Below, one piece after another: positions 48,842 to 57,401 of a stretch of DNA of 64,000 nucleotides. Within the stretch, counting starts at the first letter, position 1. Each line of letters starts with the position of its first letter. This DNA comes from Hyphomicrobiales bacterium. Its GTDB lineage: Bacteria; Pseudomonadota; Alphaproteobacteria; Rhizobiales; Rhizobiaceae. Under the pieces are notes generated by a model. It was not told where the DNA came from, did not search any database, and saw nothing but the letters and a program-made list of their open reading frames with translations. A program made the translations under genes and the position numbers. The stretch lies in assembly GCA_900471515.1 (NCBI GenBank), contig UCFC01000010.1, positions 124,001 to 188,000 of the forward strand, in the 5' to 3' direction.

Positions 48842-49216
48842 TTGCGTAAACATTTAGTATTATTCGGTATTATCCTGTTTCCGACGGCAGGTTTCGCGCA
48901 ATCCCCGGATCTGGAGGCGACATGCCAATCGGTCGCCAAGGGCTTCTTCATGAGCGATCAGATTTCGATCGGCATGGTTCAATCCTTCCCGGAGCTCAAG
49001 CCGCCGGGTGTTCGCATGACCTATTCGACCCGACCGGGAACCGCGCCGGGCGAGATGACCGATACGTTCGAATGCGAGTTCGACAAGGTCGAGAAGCCGC
49101 ATCAGCTTGTGCGGTTTTGCGTTTCGAGCACCTGCTATTCGTCGAGCGAAGATGACGCCGATCGGAAGCGCCGTTTTGAGGAAGCCCGAATTCTGCTGGA
49201 GCGGGCCGAGAAGTAA
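48842..49216 (+). CDS. Small exported protein of unknown function (124 aa)
   Basis: The best start is TTG 48842, eight bases after AGGAGG; the upstream part of the open frame lacks a ribosome site. The product has a Sec signal peptide (HLVLFGIILFPTAGFAQ, cleaved near residue 19). The mature part, about 105 residues, has four cysteines (LEATCQS, ECEF, RFCVSSTCYS) that could form two disulfides, as expected in the periplasm. I do not recognise the family. TTG starts are rare in the genes around it. Confidence 0.7.
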   Translation: MRKHLVLFGIILFPTAGFAQSPDLEATCQSVAKGFFMSDQISIGMVQSFPELKPPGVRMTYSTRPGTAPGEMTDTFECEFDKVEKPHQLVRFCVSSTCYSSSEDDADRKRRFEEARILLERAEK

Positions 49217-49409
49217 TCTACCTATGCGCGACTAGCGGCGCCAGGAATGTCACCGCTCTCGCCGGTTCCCTGCAGAAGGGTCACATCGTCACGATCGTCG
49301 TCGTCCACCAACTCCTGCATGGCCTCGTGTTCGTCATCCTCGCTGAACTCGTCGGATGCGTGCAGCCAGTGCCGAAGTGCGGCGCCTTCCGGGCCGCCCT
49401 CCTCCGCGA

Positions 49410-50183
49410 TCAGAACTTCTCGGTCGTATCGGCCTTGCCCTTGACCCAGTAGCCCGAGGCCTTGATCCAGCCCAGCGGATAGGCGCGTTCTTCGACAAGA
49501 TAGGCACGGATCGCCCGCACCACCGACGCTTCTGCGGCAATCCACACGAATGTCTGTGGAATGATGTCGATCCCTGCCAGGGCAGCAATCAGCGGTTCGG
49601 CATTCGTCGCATCGGCGAGAGGGCGGTAGACCCAACGCGTTGTAAGCGCTGCGGCCGTCTGGAAGGATTGTTCTTCCTGCGGGCCGGCGACCGCGGCGAT
49701 CGCCACAATGGTCGTATCGGGCGCGCTCTCCTCGATCCGGCGGCCGATGGCGGGCAAAGCCGTTTCATCGCCGATCAGAAGCCATCTCTTCACGCTGCCT
49801 GCGACCACGGCTGAGCCGCGCGGGCCGCCGATCTCAAGAGAGGTTCCGGGCCGGGCGGCGATCGCCCATTGCGTGACCGGGCCGGCCTCGTGCAGGGCAA
49901 AGTCGATCGTCAGGCTGCAGGCGGCGTTGTCGTAGCGGCGCGGCGTGTAGTCCCGACGCTCCTCAACGCCATCGATGCCAGGCACGATGACCTTGATGTG
50001 GTCGTCAGGCGCAAGGCTGCTGAAGTCGGCAAGGTCCCTGCCCGCAAGCACGATGCGCCGCATGCCGGGCGTGATGTCGGTAACGCTTTCGACCGTCAGC
50101 GACCGGCGGCGCAATTCATGGCGTACCCGTTCGATGGCAGGTGCAGCAAACTGGTGATGTATGGATTGGCTGTTATCCATCAT
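49410..50183 (-). CDS. Siderophore-interacting protein (flavin ferric-siderophore reductase)
   Basis: A 257-residue cytoplasmic SIP-family flavoprotein (ViuB/YqjH type), which reduces ferric siderophores to release iron. The FAD site is ERRDYTPRRYD, and the NAD(P)H half contains WLLIGDETALPAIGRRIEES and the C-terminal KASGYWVKGKAD. ATG 50183 and ATG 50180 both follow GGAAGGAC; the open frame extends further. It is not linked to the siderophore operon 2 kb away. Because the operon's own SIP gene is frameshifted (52082-53145), this copy may be the only working reductase here. Confidence 0.88.
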   Translation of the reverse strand: MMDNSQSIHHQFAAPAIERVRHELRRRSLTVESVTDITPGMRRIVLAGRDLADFSSLAPDDHIKVIVPGIDGVEERRDYTPRRYDNAACSLTIDFALHEAGPVTQWAIAARPGTSLEIGGPRGSAVVAGSVKRWLLIGDETALPAIGRRIEESAPDTTIVAIAAVAGPQEEQSFQTAAALTTRWVYRPLADATNAEPLIAALAGIDIIPQTFVWIAAEASVVRAIRAYLVEERAYPLGWIKASGYWVKGKADTTEKF

Positions 50184-50496
50184 GTCCTTCCGGGGCTTCG
50201 GGAAACGATCCGCAGGACACAGCCGCGCAGATCGAAGCCGCAAAGCCGTTCGATCATACGCGTTGGGTGACGTTAACGCTTACGTGGCCGGATCGCTCCG
50301 GCCAATGACGATCCTTCTTATCGAAGGACGGAAAAGGACGCAATAGAAACTTGAGTATTTATATCCATTTTGAAACATTGTTCGAACGCTGCAATCGACC
50401 CGCAACCTGCAAGTTGTCGGATGCACGATTTTCACACGCGGTCGGTATGGTTTTTGCACCGTTACCAATATCCTTACGTTGGGGAGACCAAGTGTA
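50184..50496. other. Intergenic region between SIP and DUF982 genes
   Basis: These 313 bases separate divergent genes. There is a perfect 7-bp hairpin at 50286-50303 (GGCCGGA-TCGC-TCCGGCC) without a T-run and an AT-rich patch near 50350-50380 that may hold promoters. I see no exact TGA-N9-TCA iron box here and no gene. Confidence 0.45.
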
Positions 50497-50760
50497 ATGG
50501 AATGGAACACATACGAACGCTTTCCTCCTCTGGTGCTAATGCTGGGTGGTCGGGAAAAATACAGGGTCCTCAGGACGCTGAGAGACGCCGCCGAGGTTTT
50601 GATAGCGGACTGGCCGTCCGAGGACGGCGAGGAATATGTCGTGGCCGTCAAGGCCTGCGTCGATGCGATCAGCGGACAGATCGATGTCGAGGAACTGCAG
50701 GACGCCATTCGCCGTGCGGCAGCCGAAGCCGGCATTGCGATCTTGACGGTTGTGCACTGA
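50497..50760 (+). CDS. DUF982-family protein
   Basis: An 87-residue protein of the DUF982 family, which is largely confined to rhizobia and relatives and often present in many copies. Family features are RVLRTLRDAAEVLIADWP near residue 30 and VAVKACVDAISGQIDVEELQ then DAIRRAAAEAGI. ATG 50497 lies ten bases after GGGGAG; a TTG at 50479 is a weaker start. It is soluble, with no signal peptide. Its function is not known. Confidence 0.85.
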   Translation: MEWNTYERFPPLVLMLGGREKYRVLRTLRDAAEVLIADWPSEDGEEYVVAVKACVDAISGQIDVEELQDAIRRAAAEAGIAILTVVH

Positions 50761-50856
50761 AGAAAGCCGGTCACCCTGCGCAGGATCCGCGGGTGACGAA
50801 GGATGCTTGCCGTCCTGCCCGAAAACCGCGACGATGTCGCGGGGCAAGGTTTGGCG

Positions 50857-51786
50857 ATGATGAGATGCGGCATAGGCTTGTTGGCTGCGGCGCTGGTTTC
50901 TGCAGCGTGGGTTAGCGCGGCGACCGCGGCGAGCGCCGCCGAGCCGTCTGCGCCTGAAGCGGCTTGCCTTTACCGGGGGCCGGCTGACGACGGGCAAACT
51001 CTCTGCATTCGAAAAGATCATTTCAATGCCGATCTCTGCGCGGTCATGGACCGTTTCGCCGCGATCCATAACATTCCGCCCGCCTTTTTCGCTCGCCTGA
51101 TCTGGCGCGAGAGCCTGTTCCGCCCGGAAGCGGTCAGTCCGAAGGGTGCGGAGGGCATCGCGCAATTCATGCCGGGCACCGCCCGATTGCGAGCGCTGGA
51201 AAACAGCTTCGATGTCATTCAGGCACTCAAAGCGTCGTCCGCCTATCTCGACGAACTCAGGCTACGCTTCGGCAATCTCGGACTTGCGGCCGCTGCCTAC
51301 AACGCCGGTGAATCCGGCCTCAGCCGGTTCCTCTCCTCCGGTCGCCTGCCGATCGAAACACGCGACTACGTATTCGCGATTACCGGGCAGACAGTCGAAA
51401 CCTGGCGGGACAGCCCGCCGGAAAAAGCGGCGCCGGAGCTGCGGGACGCGATGCCTTTCCGTGAGGCATGCGTGGCGCTCGCAGAGACGCGGCAGATGAA
51501 CGAGCCCGTATTGACCGGGTCCGCCGACTGGGCGCCATGGGGCGTGCAGCTTGCCGCTCACTATAATCCGTCCGTGGCGGACCGCTTGTTCACCATGTCG
51601 CTGGCAAAACTTCCCGAACCGTTGAACGCCGAGCGCGCCCTGATCGTGCGGCAGAGGGGCGGAAACTTCGGCTACCGCCCGCGTTATGCCGCCAGAATCG
51701 GCCGGGAGAGCCGTGCCGAAGCGACCAAACTTTGCAGCACGATCCGCGCTGCCGGCGTTGCCTGCACAGTCTTCCGAAACCGCTGA
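50857..51786 (+). CDS. Lytic transglycosylase (SLT family)
   Basis: A 309-residue periplasmic peptidoglycan lyase. ATG 50857 follows AAGGT; the open frame starts earlier without a site. Signal peptide GIGLLAAALVSAAWVSAATA is cleaved before residue 30. The SLT domain has the catalytic Glu in LIWRESLFRPEAVS (E85), GAEGIAQFMPGTA and AAAYNAGESGL. It cuts between MurNAc and GlcNAc to form 1,6-anhydro ends. The C-terminus (RAEATKLCSTIRAAGVACTV) resembles a SPOR-type peptidoglycan-binding end. It is probably a cell-wall remodelling enzyme rather than a secretion-system part. Confidence 0.9.
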   Translation: MMRCGIGLLAAALVSAAWVSAATAASAAEPSAPEAACLYRGPADDGQTLCIRKDHFNADLCAVMDRFAAIHNIPPAFFARLIWRESLFRPEAVSPKGAEGIAQFMPGTARLRALENSFDVIQALKASSAYLDELRLRFGNLGLAAAAYNAGESGLSRFLSSGRLPIETRDYVFAITGQTVETWRDSPPEKAAPELRDAMPFREACVALAETRQMNEPVLTGSADWAPWGVQLAAHYNPSVADRLFTMSLAKLPEPLNAERALIVRQRGGNFGYRPRYAARIGRESRAEATKLCSTIRAAGVACTVFRNR

Positions 51787-51882
51787 TTTGAAGCGCAACG
51801 CAGCCCGACCTATCCGACAGTTTAGTGCCGAAGCGCCGCCAGGCTTGTTACGTTCGCGATGCCAACCAGCAAGAGGATTGAG

Positions 51883-52050
51883 ATGACGAAAGCCGGCGGA
51901 GCCACCGACACACCGGACGAAACCGACAATTCCGAACAGGAGCAGGACGACTTTCTGGAGGAAGCCCTCGAGGAAACATTTCCGGCAAGCGATCCGATCG
52001 CGCCCGGTCGCCCGACACGAGAACGGTCAAAAGATAGGTCTTCCATCTGA
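51883..52050 (+). CDS. Small acidic protein with EETFPASDP motif
   Basis: A 55-residue protein starting at ATG 51883, six bases after GAGG; an upstream ATG at 51859 has no ribosome site. The sequence is very acidic (DETDNSEQEQDDFLEEALEE) and contains LEETFPASDPIAPG. This FPASDP block recurs in many short alphaproteobacterial proteins of unknown function, so the gene is probably real and conserved. It is likely disordered outside that block. It converges with the frameshifted SIP gene. Confidence 0.7.
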   Translation: MTKAGGATDTPDETDNSEQEQDDFLEEALEETFPASDPIAPGRPTRERSKDRSSI

Positions 52051-52081
52051 CAGATTGCGACCGACGACCGGTTGTGCAGGC

Positions 52082-53145
52082 CTAATCCGGTTCCCGCTCC
52101 CAATACCAGGCGACATACATGTTCTTCCTGTCGTGCCGGCGAGCCTTCAGGAAAGCCCGCATCGCGCGCACATCCTCCTTCTCGCAGGCAAACCAGACGA
52201 AGGTCTCGCTGGCGGCGGCGGCGACCGCCAGTTTTGCTTCTTCCAGAAGGACGCCCTTCGCGCCATCGGCATAGTCTTTTCGATGCAGCCAGCGTACATC
52301 CATCAAACCCGATGTCGACAAGGGCTGCTCTTCCGTCTCGTCGGCGACCTCGATGATTGCCTGCAGCCGGGTTCCGGCAGGCATTTCCTCGGCGATGCGG
52401 GCAATGGCAGGAAGCGCACTTTCATCACCCGCAAGCAGGACGGACCGCGCCGCCGGAAGGCTGCCGCCGCCGGGGCCAAGAAGGGCAACCTGTTGGCCCG
52501 GTTCGGCATCGCGGGCAAAATCGGCGCCGGGCGTCCTGATGCCGGGCGCCGGGTGCTGCAGGAAATCGATCCAGACTTCGCGCCTTTCGACATCGACCGC
52601 GCGGATCGTGTAGACGCGTACCAGAAGCTCGTCCTCGCCTTCGGGCCAGGCAACGCGGCCATCCGCCCGCAGGCCAGGCCAGACCGGCATCCTGCCCTTC
52701 GGCGGCACAAGCAGGCGCACATGCATGTCGCCGCCGATGAACGGGGCAACGTCGACGCAGGCAAATTTCACCCGTCGCATATGCGGCGTCACATCCTCGG
52801 CCGAGACCACTGTCGCCTCATGGATATTCGGCAGACGGCGAGTGCCGTAGGATCGGACCACGTCAACTCCAGCGGATCCTCGCCGGCGAAGTAGAAAAGA
52901 TGCTCGGCAAGCATGGTCCGGCTCATCTGCAGCGCCTTTTCCGAAGGGCAGGAAAGCTCGATCAGCAACTTGCTGTCCTGAATGCGGATTGCGGCCGTGC
53001 CGGCCTTGCTCTTCAGAAACGCGAGGTCGTGACTGCGATGCACTTCGGCATGCTCCACGAAATGCTCGCAGATTTCCCCAAGCATGGCCGCAGCATCCCT
53101 GGGAAGCGCGATCCCCGAGAGCTTGAATTCCTGAGCCGTGGTCAT
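52082..53145 (-). pseudogene. DUF2218-SIP ferric-siderophore reductase, frameshifted
   Basis: One reading frame encodes DUF2218 (from ATG 53145, after a perfect AAGGAGG: MTTAQEFKLSGIALPRDAAA to PLELTWSDPTALAV), and another encodes the SIP reductase (RRLPNIHEATVVSAEDVTPH to MYVAWYWEREPD). Intact homologues are one protein in which TWSDP is followed closely by LPNIHE. The frames differ by one base near 52845; restoring a single C (GCCCGT for GCCGT) gives a continuous 354-residue protein. The first ORF stops 52789 and the SIP part has no start of its own. It is the last gene of the siderophore operon, with a 4-base overlap. A sequencing error cannot be excluded. Confidence 0.8.
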
Positions 53146-53984
53146 CTGTCCTCCTTATGGAATTCACGTTGCAGTTCGCGTTCGCTCGCCACCATTCGGT
53201 GCCGGCCGATCGGCAGCATGATGGGCCGGCCGGACGTGGGATCGGCGATGATACGGCTTTCCAGACCGAAGACCTGTCGCACGTTGTCTTCCGTCAGCAC
53301 CTGCTGCGGCGGACCAGAGACGTGCACGCGGCCATCCGTCATGGCGACAAGGTGGTCCGCATAGCGCGCCGCGAGATTGAGGTCGTGCAGTACCATGACG
53401 ACGGTAGTGCCCCGCTCGTGGTTGAGATCGGTCAGGAGATCCAGCACCTCGACCTGATGGCTGATGTCGAGGAAGGTCGTCGGTTCGTCGAGCAGCAGCA
53501 CTTGCGTCTCCTGCGCCAGCGCCATGGCGATCCACACGCGCTGGCGCTGCCCTCCAGAGAGTTCATCGACCGGCCGCTCGGCAAGATCCGCGGTTCGGGT
53601 CGCATTGAGCGCAGCGTCGACCGCCTCGTCATCCCTGCGGGTCCAGCGGGAAAACAGGCTCTGGTGGGGATGGCGGCCACGGCTGACAAGATCGGCAACG
53701 GTGATGCCTTCCGGCGCGATCGGTGATTGCGGCAGCAGGCCGAGTGTACGGGCAAGCTCCCGCGACGCCGTGTGGTGGATCGACTTGCCGTCGAGCAGCA
53801 CCTGTCCCCGGCGAGGCGCAAGCAGCCGCGACATGGCACGCAGCAGCGTAGACTTGCCGCAGGCGTTCGCCCCGACGATGACGGTGATCTTGCCGGGCGG
53901 CACGGCAAGGTCGAGACCATGCAGGATCTCGTCTTCGCCGTAACCTGCCGAAAGGCCGCTGGCCGCAAGAGTATGGATGGTCAT
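53142..53984 (-). CDS. Ferric-siderophore ABC transporter ATPase (FepC/FecE type)
   Basis: A 280-residue ATPase. Walker A is [14 protein letters not shown] (about 35), signature [15 protein letters not shown] and Walker B VLLLDEPTTFLDI, the form typical of siderophore and B12 importers. It overlaps the permease gene by four bases and the DUF2218-SIP gene by four bases (ATGA), so the operon is tightly coupled. Confidence 0.94.
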   Translation of the reverse strand: MTIHTLAASGLSAGYGEDEILHGLDLAVPPGKITVIVGANACGKSTLLRAMSRLLAPRRGQVLLDGKSIHHTASRELARTLGLLPQSPIAPEGITVADLVSRGRHPHQSLFSRWTRRDDEAVDAALNATRTADLAERPVDELSGGQRQRVWIAMALAQETQVLLLDEPTTFLDISHQVEVLDLLTDLNHERGTTVVMVLHDLNLAARYADHLVAMTDGRVHVSGPPQQVLTEDNVRQVFGLESRIIADPTSGRPIMLPIGRHRMVASERELQREFHKEDR

Positions 53985-55021
53985 GGTGAACCTCCGGTCC
54001 TGTTGACGCGCACGATCAGGTAAATCAAGTAGGGAGCGCCGAGCGCACCCGTGACGACGCCGACCGGGTATCGGCTGGGCAACAGGAACTGGCCGACATA
54101 GTCGCCTGCCAGCACCAGCACGGCGCCGACAAGGGCTGCCGGAATGAGGACGGAACCCGCATTTCCGACGATGCGGGCGGCAATCGGCCCCGAAAGGAAG
54201 GCGACGAAGGCGATCGGGCCAGTCACTGCCGTTGCCGAGGCGATCATGCCGACGGCTGCGACGATAATCATGATACGAGTGCGCGACACGCCGACGCCGA
54301 GCGCGGCCGCGGTGTCATCCCCCAACCGCAACGCTTCAAGATCGCGTGCACGGCCCAGAAGCAGCCCGCCGAAAATGCCAAGCGCCAGAAGGAGCGGCGC
54401 CGCCTGACCAAGCTGCGCGCCGTTGACGCTGCCCGTCAGCCACCGGATCGCCTCCTGCAGGCTCCAGGCCGGCGCCTGCGACAGGATATAGGCGATGATG
54501 CTTTCCAGCATCGCGGACACGCCGATGCCGACGAGGATGAGCCGCGTGCCGGCCACGCCGTTGCGAGACGACAGCCCGTAGACCATGAGGGCTACTGCGA
54601 GCCCGGCGGCGACCGCGACGACGGAAACGATCGGCCCCTTCAGCGACAGGACGACGATGGCGAAGACGGCAGCCGCACTCGCGCCCGAACTGATGCCGAT
54701 AATATCGGGGCTTGCGAGCGGATTGCGCAACATGATCTGGAAGGCGACACCGCCGAGCCCGAAACTCAGGCCCGCAAGCACCGAAAGCACCGCTCGCGGC
54801 AACCTGAGCTGACCGACGGTGAAGGCCGCACCCGGCACGTTTTCGCCCAGCAGCACCCGGATCACGTCCCCGGCGGGCGTGAAGGATTGTCCGAGCGACA
54901 GGGTGAGTGCGAAGATCGCCACGACAAGGCAGAGCAGCATGGCGACGAGGAGCCTATGCCGGTGCGCCCTGCGGCGACGGTTGCCGGCAATGCGATTAAG
55001 GGAGGAGACAAGCACGGTCAT
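53981..55021 (-). CDS. Ferric-siderophore ABC transporter permease (FepG/FecD type)
   Basis: A 346-residue permease of the FecCD family with about ten helices. ATG 55021 (MTVLVSSLNRIAG) is chosen because it overlaps the preceding gene by ATGA and gives family length; the open frame is 87 codons longer but that part is unlike a permease. Family blocks are LRLPRAVLSVLAGLSFGLGG, RNPLASPDIIGISSGA and GPIAFVAFLSGPIAARIVG. It pairs with the permease at 55018-56061. Confidence 0.93.
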   Translation of the reverse strand: MTVLVSSLNRIAGNRRRRAHRHRLLVAMLLCLVVAIFALTLSLGQSFTPAGDVIRVLLGENVPGAAFTVGQLRLPRAVLSVLAGLSFGLGGVAFQIMLRNPLASPDIIGISSGASAAAVFAIVVLSLKGPIVSVVAVAAGLAVALMVYGLSSRNGVAGTRLILVGIGVSAMLESIIAYILSQAPAWSLQEAIRWLTGSVNGAQLGQAAPLLLALGIFGGLLLGRARDLEALRLGDDTAAALGVGVSRTRIMIIVAAVGMIASATAVTGPIAFVAFLSGPIAARIVGNAGSVLIPAALVGAVLVLAGDYVGQFLLPSRYPVGVVTGALGAPYLIYLIVRVNRTGGSP

Positions 55022-56061
55022 AATTCTCGCACCCGCTGGCGCCGAACGATGGCGATGAAGAAGGGCGCGCCGATGAGTGCCGTCACGATGCCGACATCGA
55101 GTTCGGCGGGGCGGGCGACAATGCGGCCGATCACATCGGCTGCCAGCAGCAGGCAGGCGCCGCCCAGAGCGGAAAAGGGCAGGAGCCAGCGGTAGTCTAC
55201 GCCAACCAGCAGGCGGCAGAGATGCGGAACCACGAGGCCGAGAAAGCCGATCGGCCCGCAGACCGCGGTCGTGGCGCCGCAAAGCAGGATGGCCCCGAGC
55301 GCTGCGACACCGCGCGCCAGCGCCACGCGTTCGCCGAGCCCGGCGGCCAGATCATCGCCAAGCGCAAGCGAATTCAGCTTGCGCGCCGACAGCAGGCTGA
55401 TGAGGAAGCCGGCCGCCAGAAAGGGCAGAACGGGCACGATGCGTTCGAACGTTGCCCCGCCAACGCCGCCGATCTGCCAGGACCGGATGCCGCCGGCGAT
55501 ATCGTTGCGCGGCAGGACGACAGCGATGACCATGGAGGCGAAGGCGACCGAGGTTGCGGCACCGGCGAGCGCCAGTTTCAAGGGCGTTGCGCCGCCGCGT
55601 CCGAGCGAACCGATCGTATAGACGAAGGCCGCCGAACATCCCGCCCCGAGGATGGCTGTCCAGATATAGGCTTCGTTCGAAGAAATATCGAACCAGGCAA
55701 CCGCAACGACGACGGCGAGCGACGCACCCATATTAACGCCGAGAATACCGGGATCGGCGAGCGGATTGCGTGTCACCCCCTGCATGACCGACCCGGCAAG
55801 GCCGAGTGCCGCTCCGGCGATCAAAGCGAGCAGCGTGCGCGGAATGCGCATCGTCACCGCGGCCTGGCCGATCGTATCAGCACGACCGGCAAGAGCCGCC
55901 GAAATATCTACCCAATCGACATCGCGCGTGCCGATCGTGATCGAAAGCGCGCAGAGGCCGGCAAGAGCCGCGGCGAGCCCGAATAGCCAGAGGCCGCGGG
56001 CCCGGTTCGACCGGGCTGATAGGGGCCGCCGGGGCGATAATTTTGGACTGCGTGCAATCAT
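55018..56061 (-). CDS. Ferric-siderophore ABC transporter permease (FepD/FecC type)
   Basis: A 347-residue FecCD-family permease. It has MRIPRTLLALIAGAALGLAG, GVTRNPLADPGILGVNMGAS and GPIGFLGLVVPHLCRLLVGV, the standard conserved blocks. It overlaps its neighbours on both sides by four bases. With the FecD-type protein it forms the channel of the importer. Confidence 0.94.
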   Translation of the reverse strand: MIARSPKLSPRRPLSARSNRARGLWLFGLAAALAGLCALSITIGTRDVDWVDISAALAGRADTIGQAAVTMRIPRTLLALIAGAALGLAGSVMQGVTRNPLADPGILGVNMGASLAVVVAVAWFDISSNEAYIWTAILGAGCSAAFVYTIGSLGRGGATPLKLALAGAATSVAFASMVIAVVLPRNDIAGGIRSWQIGGVGGATFERIVPVLPFLAAGFLISLLSARKLNSLALGDDLAAGLGERVALARGVAALGAILLCGATTAVCGPIGFLGLVVPHLCRLLVGVDYRWLLPFSALGGACLLLAADVIGRIVARPAELDVGIVTALIGAPFFIAIVRRQRVREL

Positions 56062-57074
56062 CGGGGTTTGCTGGGGGATTTTCTGGCGGCATCCGCAAGC
56101 AGCGCCACGTAGTCCTTGAGGACCCAGGAGATCGACAGCGGCGTCGGATTGGCGGCGGTGCCGACCGGATCGCGGCCGAGCGTGACCAGCGCCCCCCTGG
56201 AAACTGCCGGCATTCTCGCCGTCAGCGGGTTCTTCTCCAGCGCTTCGAGCAGTTGCTGGTTCCCGTAGGTGACGACAATATCCACATCATCAAAGGAATC
56301 GATGCGTTCGGCGCTGATCGAACCTGCGAATTTGCCAGGCGCGGAGGCTTCGACGACGCTTTTGGGAGACTTCAGCCCAAGATCGGCGAAGAATTTCACA
56401 CGCGTATCGTTGGTCGTGTAGAAGTTGACCGTGCTGAGATCGGTGGCGTTGAGATGCGTGATGAACATCGCCGACTTGTCATGCAGTTCGGGATGGCCGG
56501 CGACCGTCTCCGATATTTCACCCTCGATCCTCCTGATCAGGGCCTCGCCTTCCGCGGCCATGCCAAGCCCGGCACTGTCCAGGCGGATCATGTCGCGCCA
56601 GTCGGTCGACCAGGGCGCATCCGGATAGGCGACAACAGGGGCGATCTGGCTCAGCGTATCGTAGTCGGACTGGCTGAGGCCCGAATAGGCCGCCAGAATC
56701 ACGTCCGGCCGGGTGGCAGCGACCGCCTCGAAATCGATGCCGTCGCCTTCATCGAACAGGACGGGTTTTCCCGCATGCAGCTGCTTCAGCCTGTCGGCGA
56801 CCCAGGGCAGCAATCCGTCACCGTCATCATCGCCGAAATTGGCGGCAGCGAAACCGACGGGAACGATACCGAGCGCCAGCGGCACTTCGTGATTGGCCCA
56901 GGCGACCGTTGCGACCCGCTCCGGCTTCTTTGTGATGACCGTCGTGCCGAACGCATGTCTGATGGTAACGGGATAGGACGTGCTCTCGTCAGCCCAGACG
57001 CTGCCGGACGCCGCTGCGATCAGCCAGCCATAGATCACGGCCAGTTTTGCGGCCAGACGTAAAAAGCGCAGCAT
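56058..57074 (-). CDS. Ferric-siderophore ABC transporter substrate-binding protein
   Basis: A 338-residue periplasmic binding protein of the FecB/FepB (family 8) type. The signal peptide (LAAKLAVIYGWLIAAASGSV) is cleaved near residue 28. Family features are the N-terminal VTIRHAFGTTVITKKPERVA and a C-terminal DPVGTAANPTPLSISWVLKD. GGCGGAG precedes ATG 57074. It is the first gene of the siderophore operon and is divergent from the TonB receptor. An IRO-like box lies 26 bases upstream. The siderophore type is not known. Confidence 0.93.
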   Translation of the reverse strand: MLRFLRLAAKLAVIYGWLIAAASGSVWADESTSYPVTIRHAFGTTVITKKPERVATVAWANHEVPLALGIVPVGFAAANFGDDDGDGLLPWVADRLKQLHAGKPVLFDEGDGIDFEAVAATRPDVILAAYSGLSQSDYDTLSQIAPVVAYPDAPWSTDWRDMIRLDSAGLGMAAEGEALIRRIEGEISETVAGHPELHDKSAMFITHLNATDLSTVNFYTTNDTRVKFFADLGLKSPKSVVEASAPGKFAGSISAERIDSFDDVDIVVTYGNQQLLEALEKNPLTARMPAVSRGALVTLGRDPVGTAANPTPLSISWVLKDYVALLADAARKSPSKPR

Positions 57075-57091
57075 CGTGCAAACTCCGCCAG

Positions 57092-57120
57092 TTTTAAGTT
57101 GACCTCCACTTTCAGGTTAA
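57092..57120 (-). promoter_or_regulatory. Promoter with embedded RirA-type IRO box
   Basis: TGACCTCCACTTTCA at 57100-57114 is an exact TGA-N9-TCA, the RirA IRO motif of rhizobia. On the minus strand it lies inside the 17-base spacer between TTAACC (57120-57115) and TTAAAA (57097-57092), candidate -35 and -10 boxes for the binding-protein operon. On the plus strand it overlaps TTGACC (57099-57104), a possible -35 for the receptor. Binding there would block both directions when iron is sufficient. Confidence 0.6.
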
Positions 57121-57401
57121 TCTACCTGCGTCAACGGTCAGGCCGGCGCTTCGAGGCTGCAGCGTTGAGATTTCCGTGGGATCCTACAAAACCCGGGAAA
57201 TTTACAATACTGGACAAGCGCGCTCAAGTTAGTAGCCGTCGCAGGGGACATCGAGCAGCCATCATGGCGTCCAGTCCGGGGCAAATCTCTCGTTGGCACC
57301 GGCGGTCGGCATGCCGCTCAGCTCGATCCTCAAAACGGCATTCCATTCGGCATCCCCTGCCGAAGAGCCGTAACGGCGATATCAACTTCTGGAACGTGAA
57401 C

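Noticed and set aside
49222..49409. Acidic reading frame downstream of the SIP gene on the minus strand (HWLHASDEFSEDDEHEAMQE)
   Set aside because: Composition looks protein-like, but I found no start codon with a ribosome site outside the SIP gene, so it is left out.
52846..53167. Single 361-codon frame joining the SIP part to an upstream stretch
   Set aside because: Its first 110 residues are the DUF2218 sequence read in the wrong frame, so it is an artefact of the frameshift, not the real N-terminus.
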